A stretch of 64,000 bases of DNA from Taudactylus pleione (taxonomy: Eukaryota > Chordata > Amphibia > Anura > Myobatrachidae): positions 16,322,501 to 16,386,500 of the forward strand of contig JAUIMM010000115.1 in the NCBI GenBank assembly GCA_031769625.1, in the 5' to 3' direction. The notes beneath the pieces are model-generated. The model had not been told where the DNA came from, searched no databases, and saw nothing but the letters and a program-made list of their open reading frames with translations. Numbering within the stretch: the first letter of the stretch is position 1; every line of letters starts with the position of its first letter. The translations under genes were made by a program, and so were the position numbers. Positions 54,581-64,000 of this stretch are shown here, in pieces.

Positions 54581-55316
54581 TACGAGGGCTGATTGAAAAG
54601 TAATGAGACTGATTTTTTTTATTCAGAATCAGAAGGCTCCACAGGATCTGAACATTTTTCTTTTTCAAAGAAGCGTCTTTCACATTCTATACATTTTTTG
54701 CAGCATTTTAACAATGTTACAAAGACGTGCAGTAGACTGTGACATCACTGTTAGTGTTGCAGCTGTGGCATTTTTCACTTCATCATCTGTTGAGAACTTC
54801 TTTTCGCGCAGCTGTTTTTCAGGGTTGGGAATGCCCAGAAATCACAGGGCGCTATGTCCGGGCTATATGAAGGGTGTTCCAGTGCTGTCCCATTAATTAC
54901 AGTCAGTGCTGCCAATGCAACAGCAGCAACATGTGGTTGGGCATTGTCTTGGAGCAAAAACCACTGTTTCTTCAGCAAATCTGGTCTTTTCTTCGTTATG
55001 GCTTCACGCAAATGGGTTTTCAGAATGTTTGCATAGTAGTCACCATTAATTGTCTGTCCACAGGGACCCCAGTGCTGGAGGATCATACCATGCGCATCAA
55101 AGAACAGCAGAAGCATGACTGTACACGCCAAAGGAATCACACGGTATTTTTTTGCGGAGACGAATTTGCGCGTTTCCACACACTGGACTGTTGTTTGGAT
55201 TCCGGATAATAGTGATGAATCCACATTTTGTCACGCGTCACAATCGATGTCAGGAAAGCGGGTATCCTCTCTGACATTTAAACGGTGTTCTTGCATGATT
55301 CAACTCTGTTACAGCC

Positions 55317-56295
55317 CTCCTTGGAGACCCCAGAATCAGACCCCATCACTTACATTTGTGGGCGCTGGCCCGCGGTGTCTTCTGGCTCACACTCTGTGCT
55401 GCAGTGGCTCCATCCTGTCCGGCGGGTCCCAATGGTCTCCTCTCTCCTCACAGGCAGCTACACTCTCCCCGCTGCAGCAGTCCTGGCATCCCACGTGGTC
55501 TGGCTGCTGCTCTCCGGGGAAGATGGGCACAGCCATCTTGGACAGACCCATGTGACTCCACATCCACCAATGGAGCAGCTTCTCCCCAGTCATCAGCCAA
55601 TCAGCATGCTGCAGTCTGCAGCAGTATCAAGTTGCCAATGCAACAGGACTCATAGCCTTGTCAGTGAGCTTCCTTACTGTGCTCCTCAGAGTGATTTCTC
55701 TATACCTTCTGTGAATTGTTCTTGTTGTAAAATTCAGTATAGTTACCCTCCGGTACCAGCCTGGAGTCCAGTTACCCTCCAGTACCAGCCCAGAGTCCAG
55801 CTACCCTCCAGTACCAACTTGGAGTCCAGTTACCCTCCGGTACCAGCCTGGAGTTCAGTCATCTTCCAGTATCAACTTGGAGTCAAGTTACCCTCTGGTA
55901 CCAGCCCGGAGTCCAGTCATCTTCCAGTAACTACTTGGAGTCCAGTTACCCTCCGGTACCAGCCTAGAGTCCAGTAACCCTCCTGTACCAGCCCGGAGTC
56001 CAGTCGTCCTCCAGTAACTAATTGGAGTCCAGTTATCCTCCGGTACCAGCCCAGAGTCTAGTTACCCTCCTGTACCAGCCCGGAGTCCAGTCATCCTCCA
56101 GTATCTACTTGGAGTCCAGTTCATCATTATACTTCTACTACATGACTATAGTATGCAGCCACCATTCTAGTGCTACATCTTCTCTTCGGATAGTATCCTG
56201 TAATTCTACTCTATGCGCAGGAACTTCATTAAACCCAGTAGTTTCCAGCGTGTAGCTGATCCTAACAAACCAGACCCAACTCCCAGCCCGGGAAC
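55317..56295. mobile_element. 979-bp insertion inside the mariner element
   Basis: Mariner coding sequence stops at GTTACAGCC and resumes after 56295. The hexamer ACAGCC lies on both sides (55311-55316, 56296-56301), fitting a 6-bp target duplication. The interior is CT-rich on the left and contains a minisatellite at 55740-56125. The ends are CTCCTTGGAG and CCCGGGAAC. No coding capacity; it may be a solo LTR or a non-autonomous element. Confidence 0.7.
55740..56125. repeat. Minisatellite, about 29-bp units (GTACCAGCCTGGAGTCCAGT)
   Basis: About 13 units of GTACCAGCCTGGAGTCCAGT followed by TACCCTCCG or CATCTTCCA, with two alternating types (TACCAGCC and TACCAACTT or TAACTACTT). Confidence 0.88.
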
Positions 56296-56608
56296 ACAGC
56301 CACAAATCCCTATGTCTGTGACAAACTCGTTGTCGCATCTGCTTTTCTGTGAGATTTCTGGGTACCCACCTGGCACACGCGATGCATATTCAGTTCCTTT
56401 ATCACAATATGCTGAACCCGTTCCAAGTGAAGCCGAAAGTTAGCATAAAGTTAACCTTCTGTCATTTTGCAATATCTTCGCAGCTTTGGCAATGTTGACA
56501 TCTGTAACCATGGTGGATCGTCAGTCATTCGCATATCACCCTCTTTGAAGTGCTTCCTCCACCGAAATACTGCAGCACGGCTAATTGTTTCTACACCGTA
56601 TGCTTGCT

Positions 56609-57905
56609 GAAAAATACAGGGAGAAATTTGCGGACGGGATTCGCAGGGACAGAACTTTATTTTAAGCTCTTTGATAAATCCCTGTGATATTTCCTAAATT
56701 CGCAATGTGAAATTAGTTGGAAATATCACACTAAAACCGCATTTTAAATGCGGATTGTAGTAAATAGAGCCCAAAGACAACAAGGACATTACAATGCCGG
56801 ATGACATTTCAGGGCACGGCTTACCACTCACGGCTTGCACATGACCAACCACTTTCACATGCTGTTGAGTTGGCCCATATAGCATATGGGTCCGTAATAT
56901 CGACACTATAATCAGTGTCAATTAGGTTGTGTAGTGGCATGCCATGATGTTACATAGTGCCCCGTGATTAAAAATTCCATACCCCCACCTCTAAATTCCC
57001 ACTTTGAGAACTGGCCATAATCATTAAACATAGGGGGCCTCATTCACAATTCAGAGCCAAGCTATCTTGAAGGTACAATTCTGTGAAAAAAGTTTATTCA
57101 TTCAAACAGATTAAGTGTTTGGACGGGTGATTCCTTGCTCAACTCTAAATTGGAGAGTATAAATAACATTTATTTTTTTATATGCAAAAGTAGTCAGTTT
57201 TTTCTTTGTACCCAAATAAAAAGCAAAAAATGCAATTGCATACATTTCAATGGGAAAGGTGCCCGGTACAGGATGGCAAAGGAATTAAAGATATCAACAA
57301 GAAGATGTCGCTGAAATTACCGTTACAAAGGGAAACATGCCACAATAAGTCGCGTCACAGGACAACCATCTGGCACATTGATGGTCCTTTCCAGCTTTAC
57401 TGAGCTTGTATTTGCTGCTCAATTAAAAATGTGCATGGAGAGCCAATGGTAAGCCATGCTTCAGCCCCCTTCTGCCTCCTTGATCTGGCTCATCTTAGCC
57501 TATACAAGTGGAACAGAGGCAGGTCGGCGGAGAGGCAGCTGTGAAGAACTCCCAGAGAAAAAAGATTATGCTAACAATGAGAAGAGGTATTATCGCTGGG
57601 AAGAGAGTGAAGACATTGTTGCAAATTAAAGGTGGAAATTCCAACACCACAAGGGGGGTCTTTATAAAACAGCTAACCATGATCAAGACACTGCATGTGG
57701 ACAAGAGTCAAGAGAGGACTTGTCAACTCGTCTCAAGTTGAGGATCCTGAGGAGTGACGAGGACCCTTGTTGAGAAGGGCTAGCACAGTGGGGCACCCAT
57801 TGTAAAAAAGCTACTACCTTGGATGGCCCTCCATTCTCACTGAGGTCAGGCACCTGTATTTTTTATGGGTCCACTGGCCACCAATGATTATGTGCCCCGC
57901 ACTTA
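56609..57905. other. Mixed short repeats, no gene
   Basis: 56609-56772 ends GCGGATTGTAGTAAATAGAGCCC, a MITE-like terminus. 56960-57012 (CCATACCCCCACCTCTAAATTCCCACTTTGAGAACTG) is the right end of the CAGTGNTCGAAGTG hAT family (as at 22540-22580) without a matching left end. 57035 on (GGGCCTCATTCACAATTCAG) resembles a Harbinger MITE terminus. No domain-like frames. Confidence 0.5.
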
Positions 57906-57945
57906 GGGCCTGATTCAGAGCCGCTTGCAAAAAGCAAGCGCTCGC
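57906..57945. mobile_element. Harbinger-type MITE left end
   Basis: GGGCCTGATTCAGAGCCGC after TTA, then GCAAGCGCTCGC, matching the family termini. It is cut by the hAT start at 57946. Confidence 0.65.
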
Positions 57946-58480
57946 CAGGGCCGGATTAATAATGGGGCTGATGGAGCTACAGCTCCAAACCCACCATCAG
58001 AATAGGCCCACAGCCTTCTGATGTTTGTGTACGCTGCTGCAGAAAGGAATTTTCCTTTCCTTCTGCAGCAGCCTGAGGGCCGACCATGCCCCCTCTTTGG
58101 CCGCGCATAATGCAAACCACCCCCCTCTCCCCCTAAGCCGGCGCCGCAACACCGGACCGCCGGTGAATAACCATAATGGAGGGCTGTGCTTCTAATGCCC
58201 TCCCAGCGCTAATTGGCAGCGGCGGAGCCTCCGCATCTTGTGACGTCACTGCGTGTGACGTCACATAGGTGCCGCCCGCTGCTGCCACTGCACTGCGTCC
58301 TCACGCTCCCTTCCTAGGCTGTGCACTGACCACCGTCACCAGCTCCGTCACATGCTCTCACTCAGCTCCTCCGTTTAGGGCGGCTGGTGAGTTCGTGACA
58401 GCAGCAGCACTGGGTGTGATCTTTTGAGTCCCCCAAAAGGTGAGCTGCCTGCTTTTCATTTCTTCTGGCCAGGCTGCTGC
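57946..58480. mobile_element. hAT-type element, left part only
   Basis: CAGGGCCGGATTAATAATGG starts a GC-rich segment as in the outer element at 3677. The presumed TSD GCGCTCGC (57938-57945) is not found again in the window, so the right end lies beyond 64000 or is lost. Microsatellites and hAT-sat copy 3 follow. Confidence 0.55.
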
Positions 58481-58481
58481 T

Positions 58482-58490
58482 GGTGTAGTA

Positions 58491-58530
<40 letters not shown>

Positions 58531-58571
58531 TATATATATATAATGTGAGACCATGTATACAAACTGTGTGC

Positions 58572-58609
<38 letters not shown>

Positions 58610-58731
58610 TGTATATATAATATATAAACATAAACACTGTATATGTATTTATACTGTGTGTGTGTGTGTGTGTGTTAATATTAGGGATGTGCAGGCTCGG
58701 TTCTACTCGGTTCCGGGACATCCCTAGTTAA

Positions 58732-58765
<34 letters not shown>

Positions 58766-58993
58766 CTGTGTGTGGTTTAATATATATATATATATATATA
58801 TATAAACTGTGTTTGTATATTATATATATATGTATTTATACTGTGTGTGTTAATATATATATGTATATATGTTGTGTGTGGTTTTATATATATATATATA
58901 AATATATATATATAAACTGTGAGTGTATATTACATATATGTATTTACTGTGTGTGTGTGTTAATATATATGTATATACACTGCGTGTGGTTTA

Positions 58994-59045
<52 letters not shown>
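58482..59045. repeat. TA, TG and CA microsatellites
   Basis: Alternating (TA)n, (TG)n and (CA)n tracts with CTGTGTGTGGTTTAATATAT-type units. The frames through it are made of Y, I, C, H and V and are spurious. Confidence 0.92.
58682..58726. mobile_element. 45-bp mini-hAT with perfect 8-bp TSD
   Basis: TAGGGATGT ... ACATCCCTA is flanked by GTTAATAT on both sides (58674-58681, 58727-58734). The 27-bp core includes CTCGGTTCTACTCGGTT, close to CTCGGTTTTACTCGGTTTT of the 161-bp MITE at 10823. It is therefore an internally deleted member of that group. Confidence 0.8.
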
Positions 59046-59699
59046 TAGGGGTGTGCACCGGCCACTTTTCGTGTTTTCTGTTTTGGTTTTGGATCTGGAT
59101 CTTTCTTCGTGTTTTGGATCTGGATTGGTTATGCCAAAACCACCCTTCGGTGATTTGGGTTCTGGGTTTTGAGTTTTGGATCTGGATTTTTTTTTTTTAA
59201 AAACATAAAAACAGCTAAAATCACAAAATGTGTTGATCTTTCTACTCCTATGCTATTATTAACCTCAAAAACCTTAATTTCCACTCATTTCCAGTCTATT
59301 CTGAACACCTCACACCTCACAATAGTGTTTTTATGTCCAAAAGGTTGCATCGAGGTAGATGGATGACTATGCTAAGCGACACGAGTGGGCGGCACAATCA
59401 CGTGGCCCATCTAGGAGTGACACTGCAGTGGCAGACAGGATGGCAGTTTGAAAAACTAGGCCGCAAACTGTACATAATGCAAAGAAAAAAAGAGGTGCAA
59501 GATGGAATTGTCCTTGGGCCCTCCCACCCACCCTTATGTTGTATAAACAGGACATGCACACTTTAACAAACCAATCATTTCAGTGCCAGGGTCTGCTACA
59601 CGACTGTGGCTGAAATTATTGGTTCGTTTGGGCCCCCACAAAACAAGCTGGCAATTAATCTGACCCTGCACAAACTGGCTCGACGGAGGCAAGATGTCG

Positions 59700-60080
59700 T
59701 CCTCATCCTCCTCATTCACCGATTACTCAACCTCTTCAGTGTTGTGTACATCCTCATCCTCACAGAGTATTAATTCGTCCCCGCTGGAATCCACCACCAC
59801 AGGTCCCTCTGTACGTTTTGGAGGCTGGTCTCCCTGGAAGAGTTGATAATTCATTTTTATGAACATCATCTTCTCCACATTTTGTGGAAGCAACCTCCTA
59901 CGCCTTTCGCTGACAAGGTTCCCGGCTGCACTAAACACTCTTTCGGAGTACACATTGGGGGGGGGGGCAACTCAGGTACAATAGAGCCAGTTTGTACAGG
60001 GGCATCCAAATTGCCTCTTTTTCCTGCCAGTACATGTACGGACTGTCTGACATGCCTACTTGGATGCTGTCACCGATGTA
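59700..60080 (-). pseudogene. hAT C-terminal dimerisation fragment with acidic tail (hAT-sat copy 3)
   Basis: The frame 59953-59723 reads YSERVFSAAGNLVSERRRRL, continues through MMFIKMNYQLFQGDQPPK and ends DSSGDELILCEDEDVHNTEE, so the acidic tail is in frame here. In copies 1 and 2 one A is missing after ATAAAA and the frame stops. Upstream, a G-run difference (GGGGGGGGG at about 59947-59956) breaks the link to the DSIQVGMSDS part near 60070. Confidence 0.78.
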
Positions 60081-60081
60081 A

Positions 60082-61770
60082 TCCTTTAACGCATGCTTGT
60101 CGCTGCTTCTTTGAGGATGCAGGTGCGGCTACAGCCCACACATTTCACAAAGACAGAAAAAAATATATATATATTTTTTGTGGAGCGCACTTTGAGGGTT
60201 ACACCACCCTTTAACAGACAGACGCACGCTTGTCGCTGCTGCTTTAAGGATACAGGTGTGGCTACTGCACATACATTTCACACACAAACACAGAAAAGAA
60301 GATTATTTTATTTTGGTTGGAGCACACTTTGGGGGTTACACCACCCTTTAACAGACAGACACACGCTTGTCGCTGCTGCTTTGAGGATGCAGGTGCGGCT
60401 ACAGCCCACACATTTCACAAAGACAGATAAAAAAAAATATTTTTTGTGGAGCGCACTTTGGGGGTTACACCACCCTTTAACAGACAGATGCACGCTTGTT
60501 GCTGCTGCTTTGAGGATGCACGTGTGGCTACAGCCCACACAATTCACAAAGACAGAAAAAAAAGAAGAATTTTTTTATTGTTTGTGGAGCGCACTTTGAG
60601 GGTTACACCACCCTTTAACAGACAGACGCACGCTTGTCGCTGCTGCTTTGAGGATGCAGGTGGGGCTACAGCCCACACAATTCACAAAGACAGAAAAAAA
60701 AAGAATTTTTTATTTTTTGTGGAGCGCACTTTGGGGGTTACACCACCCTTTAACAGACAGATGCACGCTTGTCGCTGCTGCTTTGAGGATGCACGTGTGG
60801 CTACAGCCCACACAATTCACAAAGACAGAAAAAAAAGAAGAATTTTTTTATTGTTTGTGGAGCGCACTTTGAGGGTTACACCACCCTTTAACAGACAGAC
60901 GCACGCTTGTCGCTGCTGCTTTGAGGATGCAGGTGGGGCTACAGCCCACACAATTCACAAAGACAGAAAAAAAAAGAAGAAGAATTTCTTATTTTTTGTG
61001 GAGCGCACTTTGGGGGTTACACCACCCTTTAACAGACAGATGCACGCTTGTCGCTGCTGCTTTGAGGATGCACGTGTGGCTACAGCCCACACAATTCACA
61101 AAGACAGAAAAAAAAGAAGAATTTTTTTATTGTTTGTGAAGCGCACTTTGAGGGTTACACCACCCTTTAACAGACAGACGCACGCTTGTCGCTGCTGCTT
61201 TGAGGATGCAGGTGGGGCTACAGCCCACACAATTCACAAAGACAGAAAAAAAAAGAAGAAGAATTTTTTATTTTTTGTGGAGCGCACTTTGGGGGTTACA
61301 CCACCCTTTAACAGACAGATGCACGCTTGTCGCTGCTGCTTTGAGGATGCACGTGTGGCTACAGCCCACACAATTCACAAAGACAGAAAAAAAAGAAGAA
61401 TTTTTTTATTGTTTGTGGAGCGCACTTTGAGGGTTACACCACCCTTTAACAGACAGACGCACACTTGTCGCTGCTGCTTTGAGGATGCAGGTGGGGCTAC
61501 AGCCCACACAATTCACAAAGACAGAAAAAAAAAGAAGAAGAATTTCTTATTTTTTGTGGAGCGCACTTTGGGGGTTACACCACCCTTTAACAGACAGACA
61601 CACGCTTGTCGCTGCTGCTTTGAGGATGCAGGTGCGGCTACAGCCCACACATTTCACAAAGACAGATAAAAAAGAAGAATTTTTTATTGTTTGTGGAGCG
61701 CAAGCGCACTTTGAGGGTTACACCACAAATTAACAGACAGACGCACACTTGTCGCTGCTGCTTTGAGGAT
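60082..61770 (-). repeat. Satellite set B, copy 3, about 12 units in a dimer pattern
   Basis: CACCCTTTAACAGACAGA recurs about 12 times. From about 60450 two monomer types alternate, one with GGATGCAGGTGGGGCTACAG and one with GGATGCACGTGTGGCTACAG, giving a higher-order unit of about 277-279 bp repeated four times. Because that length is about a multiple of three, one plus-strand frame stays open for 407 codons; it is a repeat artefact. Confidence 0.9.
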
Positions 61771-62104
61771 GCCGGTGGAATCTAGATGGGATTTGGAACT
61801 GGGGACACACTACCTCCATCAATTGTCTAAATCCCACTGCACTAATGGCGGATACTAGATGCACATCTACCACCAACATAGCAGTCAAGGCCTCAGTTAT
61901 ACGTTTTGCTTCAGGATGACTGCTGTCGTACTTCATCCTCCTCGCTAAGGACTGTTGGAGGGTCAATTGTTTAGTAAAAGTAGTGGTGTTCCTACTTCCT
62001 CTCTGGGATGATGAACAACTCCCAGCAGCAGCAACAGCACTAGGAGGAAGTGGTTCTTGATCTTTCCCTATTTTATTTTTATCGGAGAAAGTTTGGTCCT
62101 CCAT
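61730..62104 (-). pseudogene. hAT transposase N-terminal fragment (hAT-sat copy 3)
   Basis: 124 residues, homologous to 8071-7697, with MEDQTFSDKNKIGKDQEPLP, SSHPEAKRITEALTAML and VCPQFQIPSRF, then set B sequence. It keeps TKQLTLQQSL like copy 1. Confidence 0.75.
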
Positions 62105-62630
62105 TTATGTTATATTGATATATACGTGTGGCTAAGGCGCACACAAACACAGAAAATAATTTTGTATTTTTGTTGGAGACTAGTGCACTTTGTGGGTTAC
62201 ACCACCCTTTAAGAAATGAGCCAGCCGGCCCTTTACTTATGGGACACAGACGCACGCTTGGCGCTGCTCCTTTGTTGATGCACGTGCAGCCACAGTGCAC
62301 ACAATTCACAAACACAGAAAATATTTTTTTATTTTTGTTGGAGACTAGTGCACTTTGTGGGTTACACCACCCTTTAAGAAATGAGCCAGCCGGCCCTTTA
62401 CTTATGGGACACAGGCGCACGCTTGGCGCTGCTCCTTTGTTGATGCACGTGCATCCACAGTGCACACAATTCACAAACACAGAAAATATTTTTTTATTTT
62501 GTTTGGAGTGCCCTTTGGGGGTTACAGCACCCTTTAACAGACAAGCCAGCCGGCCCATTACTTATGGGACACAGGCGCACACTTGGCGCAGCTCCTTTGT
62601 TGATTCACGTGCAGCCACAGTGCACACATT
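62105..62630 (-). repeat. Satellite set A, copy 3, about three units of 170-175 bp
   Basis: Units contain AAGAAATGAGCCAGCCGGCC, CTTATGGGACACAGGCGCAC and TTGTTGATGCACGTGCAGCC. They resemble the set A units nearest the N-terminal fragment in copies 1 and 2, so the unit type is conserved by position. Confidence 0.85.
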
Positions 62631-64000
62631 GCCTGATTCAGACCCGGACGCAAGTGGCCGTTCGCTCGTTCGGCGTACAAGCGTAAAAATGTAAAATCAA
62701 GCGCTCGCTCGTATGTTCACTCGCAGTAAATCTTCCGCCCCATAGTCTCCCAACCCCTCCTCTAGCTAGCGAACGTTCTAAATAGCGACCGTCCACCTCC
62801 TCTTTGGTTGCAGGGAACGCTCGTACTAGTCAATTCCGGAAGTGGCCCTGTCAGTTTTCGATTGCCTGCTATTTCATTCAGCAAACATACTTGAATCGAT
62901 TAATGGCAATCACTATATTAATTACCTTAATTGATATTCACATGTTTGCAGTCCTTTTTTTTTTTTCAATGTCAATAAACTTTATTATTGTTAGTGTGTG
63001 TCATTGATATAGCAGAATACGTATGGTTGGACCAAGGGTATGGTTGTTCAAAATTAAAAGTTGGTTTGAATGCTACTATTGTTTTGCGTTTTTTTATATG
63101 CAGATTTGTCAACTTTTTTATTAATATTTAAATTAGCTTACGCATGTCACTGCATCAAGCCTATCATAACTCACATTCTATTTGTGAGGGTGTAGGTCAC
63201 ATGACTCATACAATAACCAATAGAATGCTTTCTGTTAATTTACAAAGTACATTAGCCAATCAAATTTTTTCTAGGACCTTTATTAATTTGGTGTAAAAAA
63301 AATCATTGCCATCTTGAGAGCCGCAGCTTTATTTGGTGTAAAAAAATCATTGCCATCATGAGAGCCGCAGCTTTTTGCCGCAGAGAACTCCTGGTCCTCA
63401 CTGATGTGATGGACCGGAGATTATCGAACGCCACGGGCCCCATCACTAACCTCCGCAAGCGGCTTGCCTACGCGGAGGTGCGGCGCCGCCTGCGTAGGAT
63501 CGGATTCCGCCTAAATATCGGACAGTTGGAAAGGCTGTGGTCCGATCTCCGGCACCGATCCCCATGCCTGTTGGACAATTTGCGTCAGCAAATCATGGAA
63601 AGTAAGTGGTTTTTTTTATAATATTTAAAATGTAAGCATACCTGCGTGTGCATGTTTCCCGTATAGCCCTGTTTCTTTATTTTGGACATACCTGCGTGTG
63701 CATGTTTCCCGTATAACCCTGTTTTTTATTTTTTATTTTTGTGTGTAAATTTTGGATTAAAAATTTTACATATGTAATAATATAAATTTTACAACATCAT
63801 TTAGGGGCTGAGCGCAGACTACAACGTCTCCAACGTCACCGACATTGGGCTCGTCCCCTCTCCCCCACTCCAACCCAAACATCCTCTCCTCACTCTTCCC
63901 CTAATTCCCCCTCCACCCCAGACCTTGCAGACTGTGAGGCCCCTCCCTCTCCTCATATTCCCATCCCTCCAACTTCACCCTCCCCTACACACACCCTCTC
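62631..64000 (+). mobile_element. Second PIF/Harbinger element, left part
   Basis: It starts GCCTGATTCAGACCCGGACG and shares CGCAAGTGGCCGTTCG with the left end at 38071-38100, then GGAAGTGG...CCTGTCAG and CATGTCACTGCATCAAGCCT (63144) at matching places. It carries the same left gene. The element runs past the end of the window. Confidence 0.83.
63358..64000 (+). CDS. Harbinger-encoded Myb-like protein, second element, partial at window end
   Basis: Exon 1 (63358-63601, 244 bp, the same length as in the first element) encodes RRELLVLTDVMDRR, PITNLRKRLAYAEVRRRL and IGQLERLWSDLRHRSP, ending at a GTAAGT donor. Exon 2 starts at 63805 after TTTAG and reads RAERRLQRLQRHRHWARPLS, then a S/P/T-rich stretch that stays open to the window end. 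By hand alignment about 50 of 82 residues of the exon-1 domain equal the first element, with no gaps. The start region is duplicated: an upstream near-copy at about 63311 has TTG where the used ATG is. Confidence 0.75.

Larger units (their letters stand above)
54583..56608 (-). pseudogene. Mariner-like (Tc1/mariner) transposase element, split and 5'-truncated
   Basis: After a TA at 54581 the element begins CGAGGGCTGATTGAAAAGTA, a typical mariner terminus. On the minus strand the catalytic half (55224-54775) has the first-acid region FFDAHGMI, then LLQDNAQPH and HPSYSPDIAPCDFW, in keeping with the D-D-34-D mariner signature. Upstream are TSIVTRDKMWIHHYYPESK (about 55270-55200) and, beyond a 979-bp insertion, RAAVFRWRKHFKEGD (about 56600-56540) of the N-terminal helix-turn-helix region. 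Stops and frameshifts occur. The end beyond about 56608, including the second TIR, is missing. Confidence 0.85.
59046..62630 (-). mobile_element. hAT-sat copy 3, interrupted on its promoter side
   Basis: It starts TAGGGGTGTGCACCGGCC after ATATACAT (59038-59045) and has the same order as copy 1: 3' region, C-terminal fragment, set B, N-terminal fragment, set A. It breaks off inside a set A unit at 62630, where the second Harbinger element begins. The promoter end is probably to the right of the window. Confidence 0.83.

Noticed and set aside
58440..59172. Frames rich in Y, I, H and C
   Set aside because: They are translations of TA, TG and CA microsatellites.
60446..61669. Open plus-strand frame of 407 codons
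   Set aside because: It runs antisense through the set B array. The about 279-bp dimer is close to a multiple of three, so lack of stops in one unit repeats in all. The product is a tandem repeat with no domain.

Overview
The window looks like repeat-rich intergenic DNA from a large vertebrate genome, most likely an amphibian (frog). This is an inference. It rests on the mix of hAT, PIF/Harbinger, mariner and Tc1 DNA transposons with Penelope-like and L1/Tx1-type retroelements, spliceosomal GT-AG introns inside the transposon genes, and abundant microsatellites. I found no convincing host gene, no tRNA or rRNA gene, and nothing prokaryotic.

Layout. 0-3.7 kb: two MITEs, a hAT element with an intact 8-bp target-site duplication (TSD), and a chain of palindromes. 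3.7-11.6 kb: a hAT element (3677-11591, perfect TSD) interrupted by a 6.1-kb second hAT element (4627-10725), followed by a 161-bp MITE and a Tc1 fragment. 12-17 kb: two more hAT elements with internal minisatellites, one of them splitting a 1-kb repeat. 17-27.3 kb: Penelope-like elements (PLEs) with GIY-YIG endonuclease and reverse transcriptase remnants, themselves hit by two hAT elements and a Harbinger MITE. 28-30 kb: an inverted copy of the split 1-kb repeat, interrupted by an L1 3' end. 30-38 kb: minisatellite, MITEs, an L1 fragment and a hAT element. 38.1-45.3 kb: a near full-length PIF/Harbinger transposon with three genes. 45-54 kb: MITEs, small hAT elements and one odd direct-plus-inverted repeat insertion. 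54.6-56.6 kb: a mariner transposase pseudogene split by another insertion. 57.9-62.6 kb: microsatellites, a 45-bp mini-hAT, and a third copy of the large hAT family. 62.6-64 kb: the left end of a second, diverged Harbinger element.

Two systems stand out. (1) A hAT family, called hAT-sat here, is present in three copies (4627-10725, 17481-20549, 59046-62630). Each copy keeps a promoter-like TATA box, an N-terminal transposase fragment and the C-terminal dimerisation fragment, but the catalytic core is missing and a satellite array (set B) lies in its place. A second, related array (set A) fills the leader. The arrays differ in unit number between copies and show higher-order periodicity. (2) The Harbinger element has the usual DDE transposase and a Myb/SANT-like partner, both broken by stops or frameshifts, plus an extra upstream three-exon gene encoding an intact 220-residue Myb-like protein. 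The second Harbinger element keeps the same gene with identical exon-1 length and about 50 of 82 residues identical. That points to selection on a third Harbinger gene.

A general pattern also shows: most hAT insertions in this window with clean TSDs carry an internal minisatellite with a period of roughly 26-50 bp or more. All identifications come from reading the sequence and from family knowledge; no database search was run.
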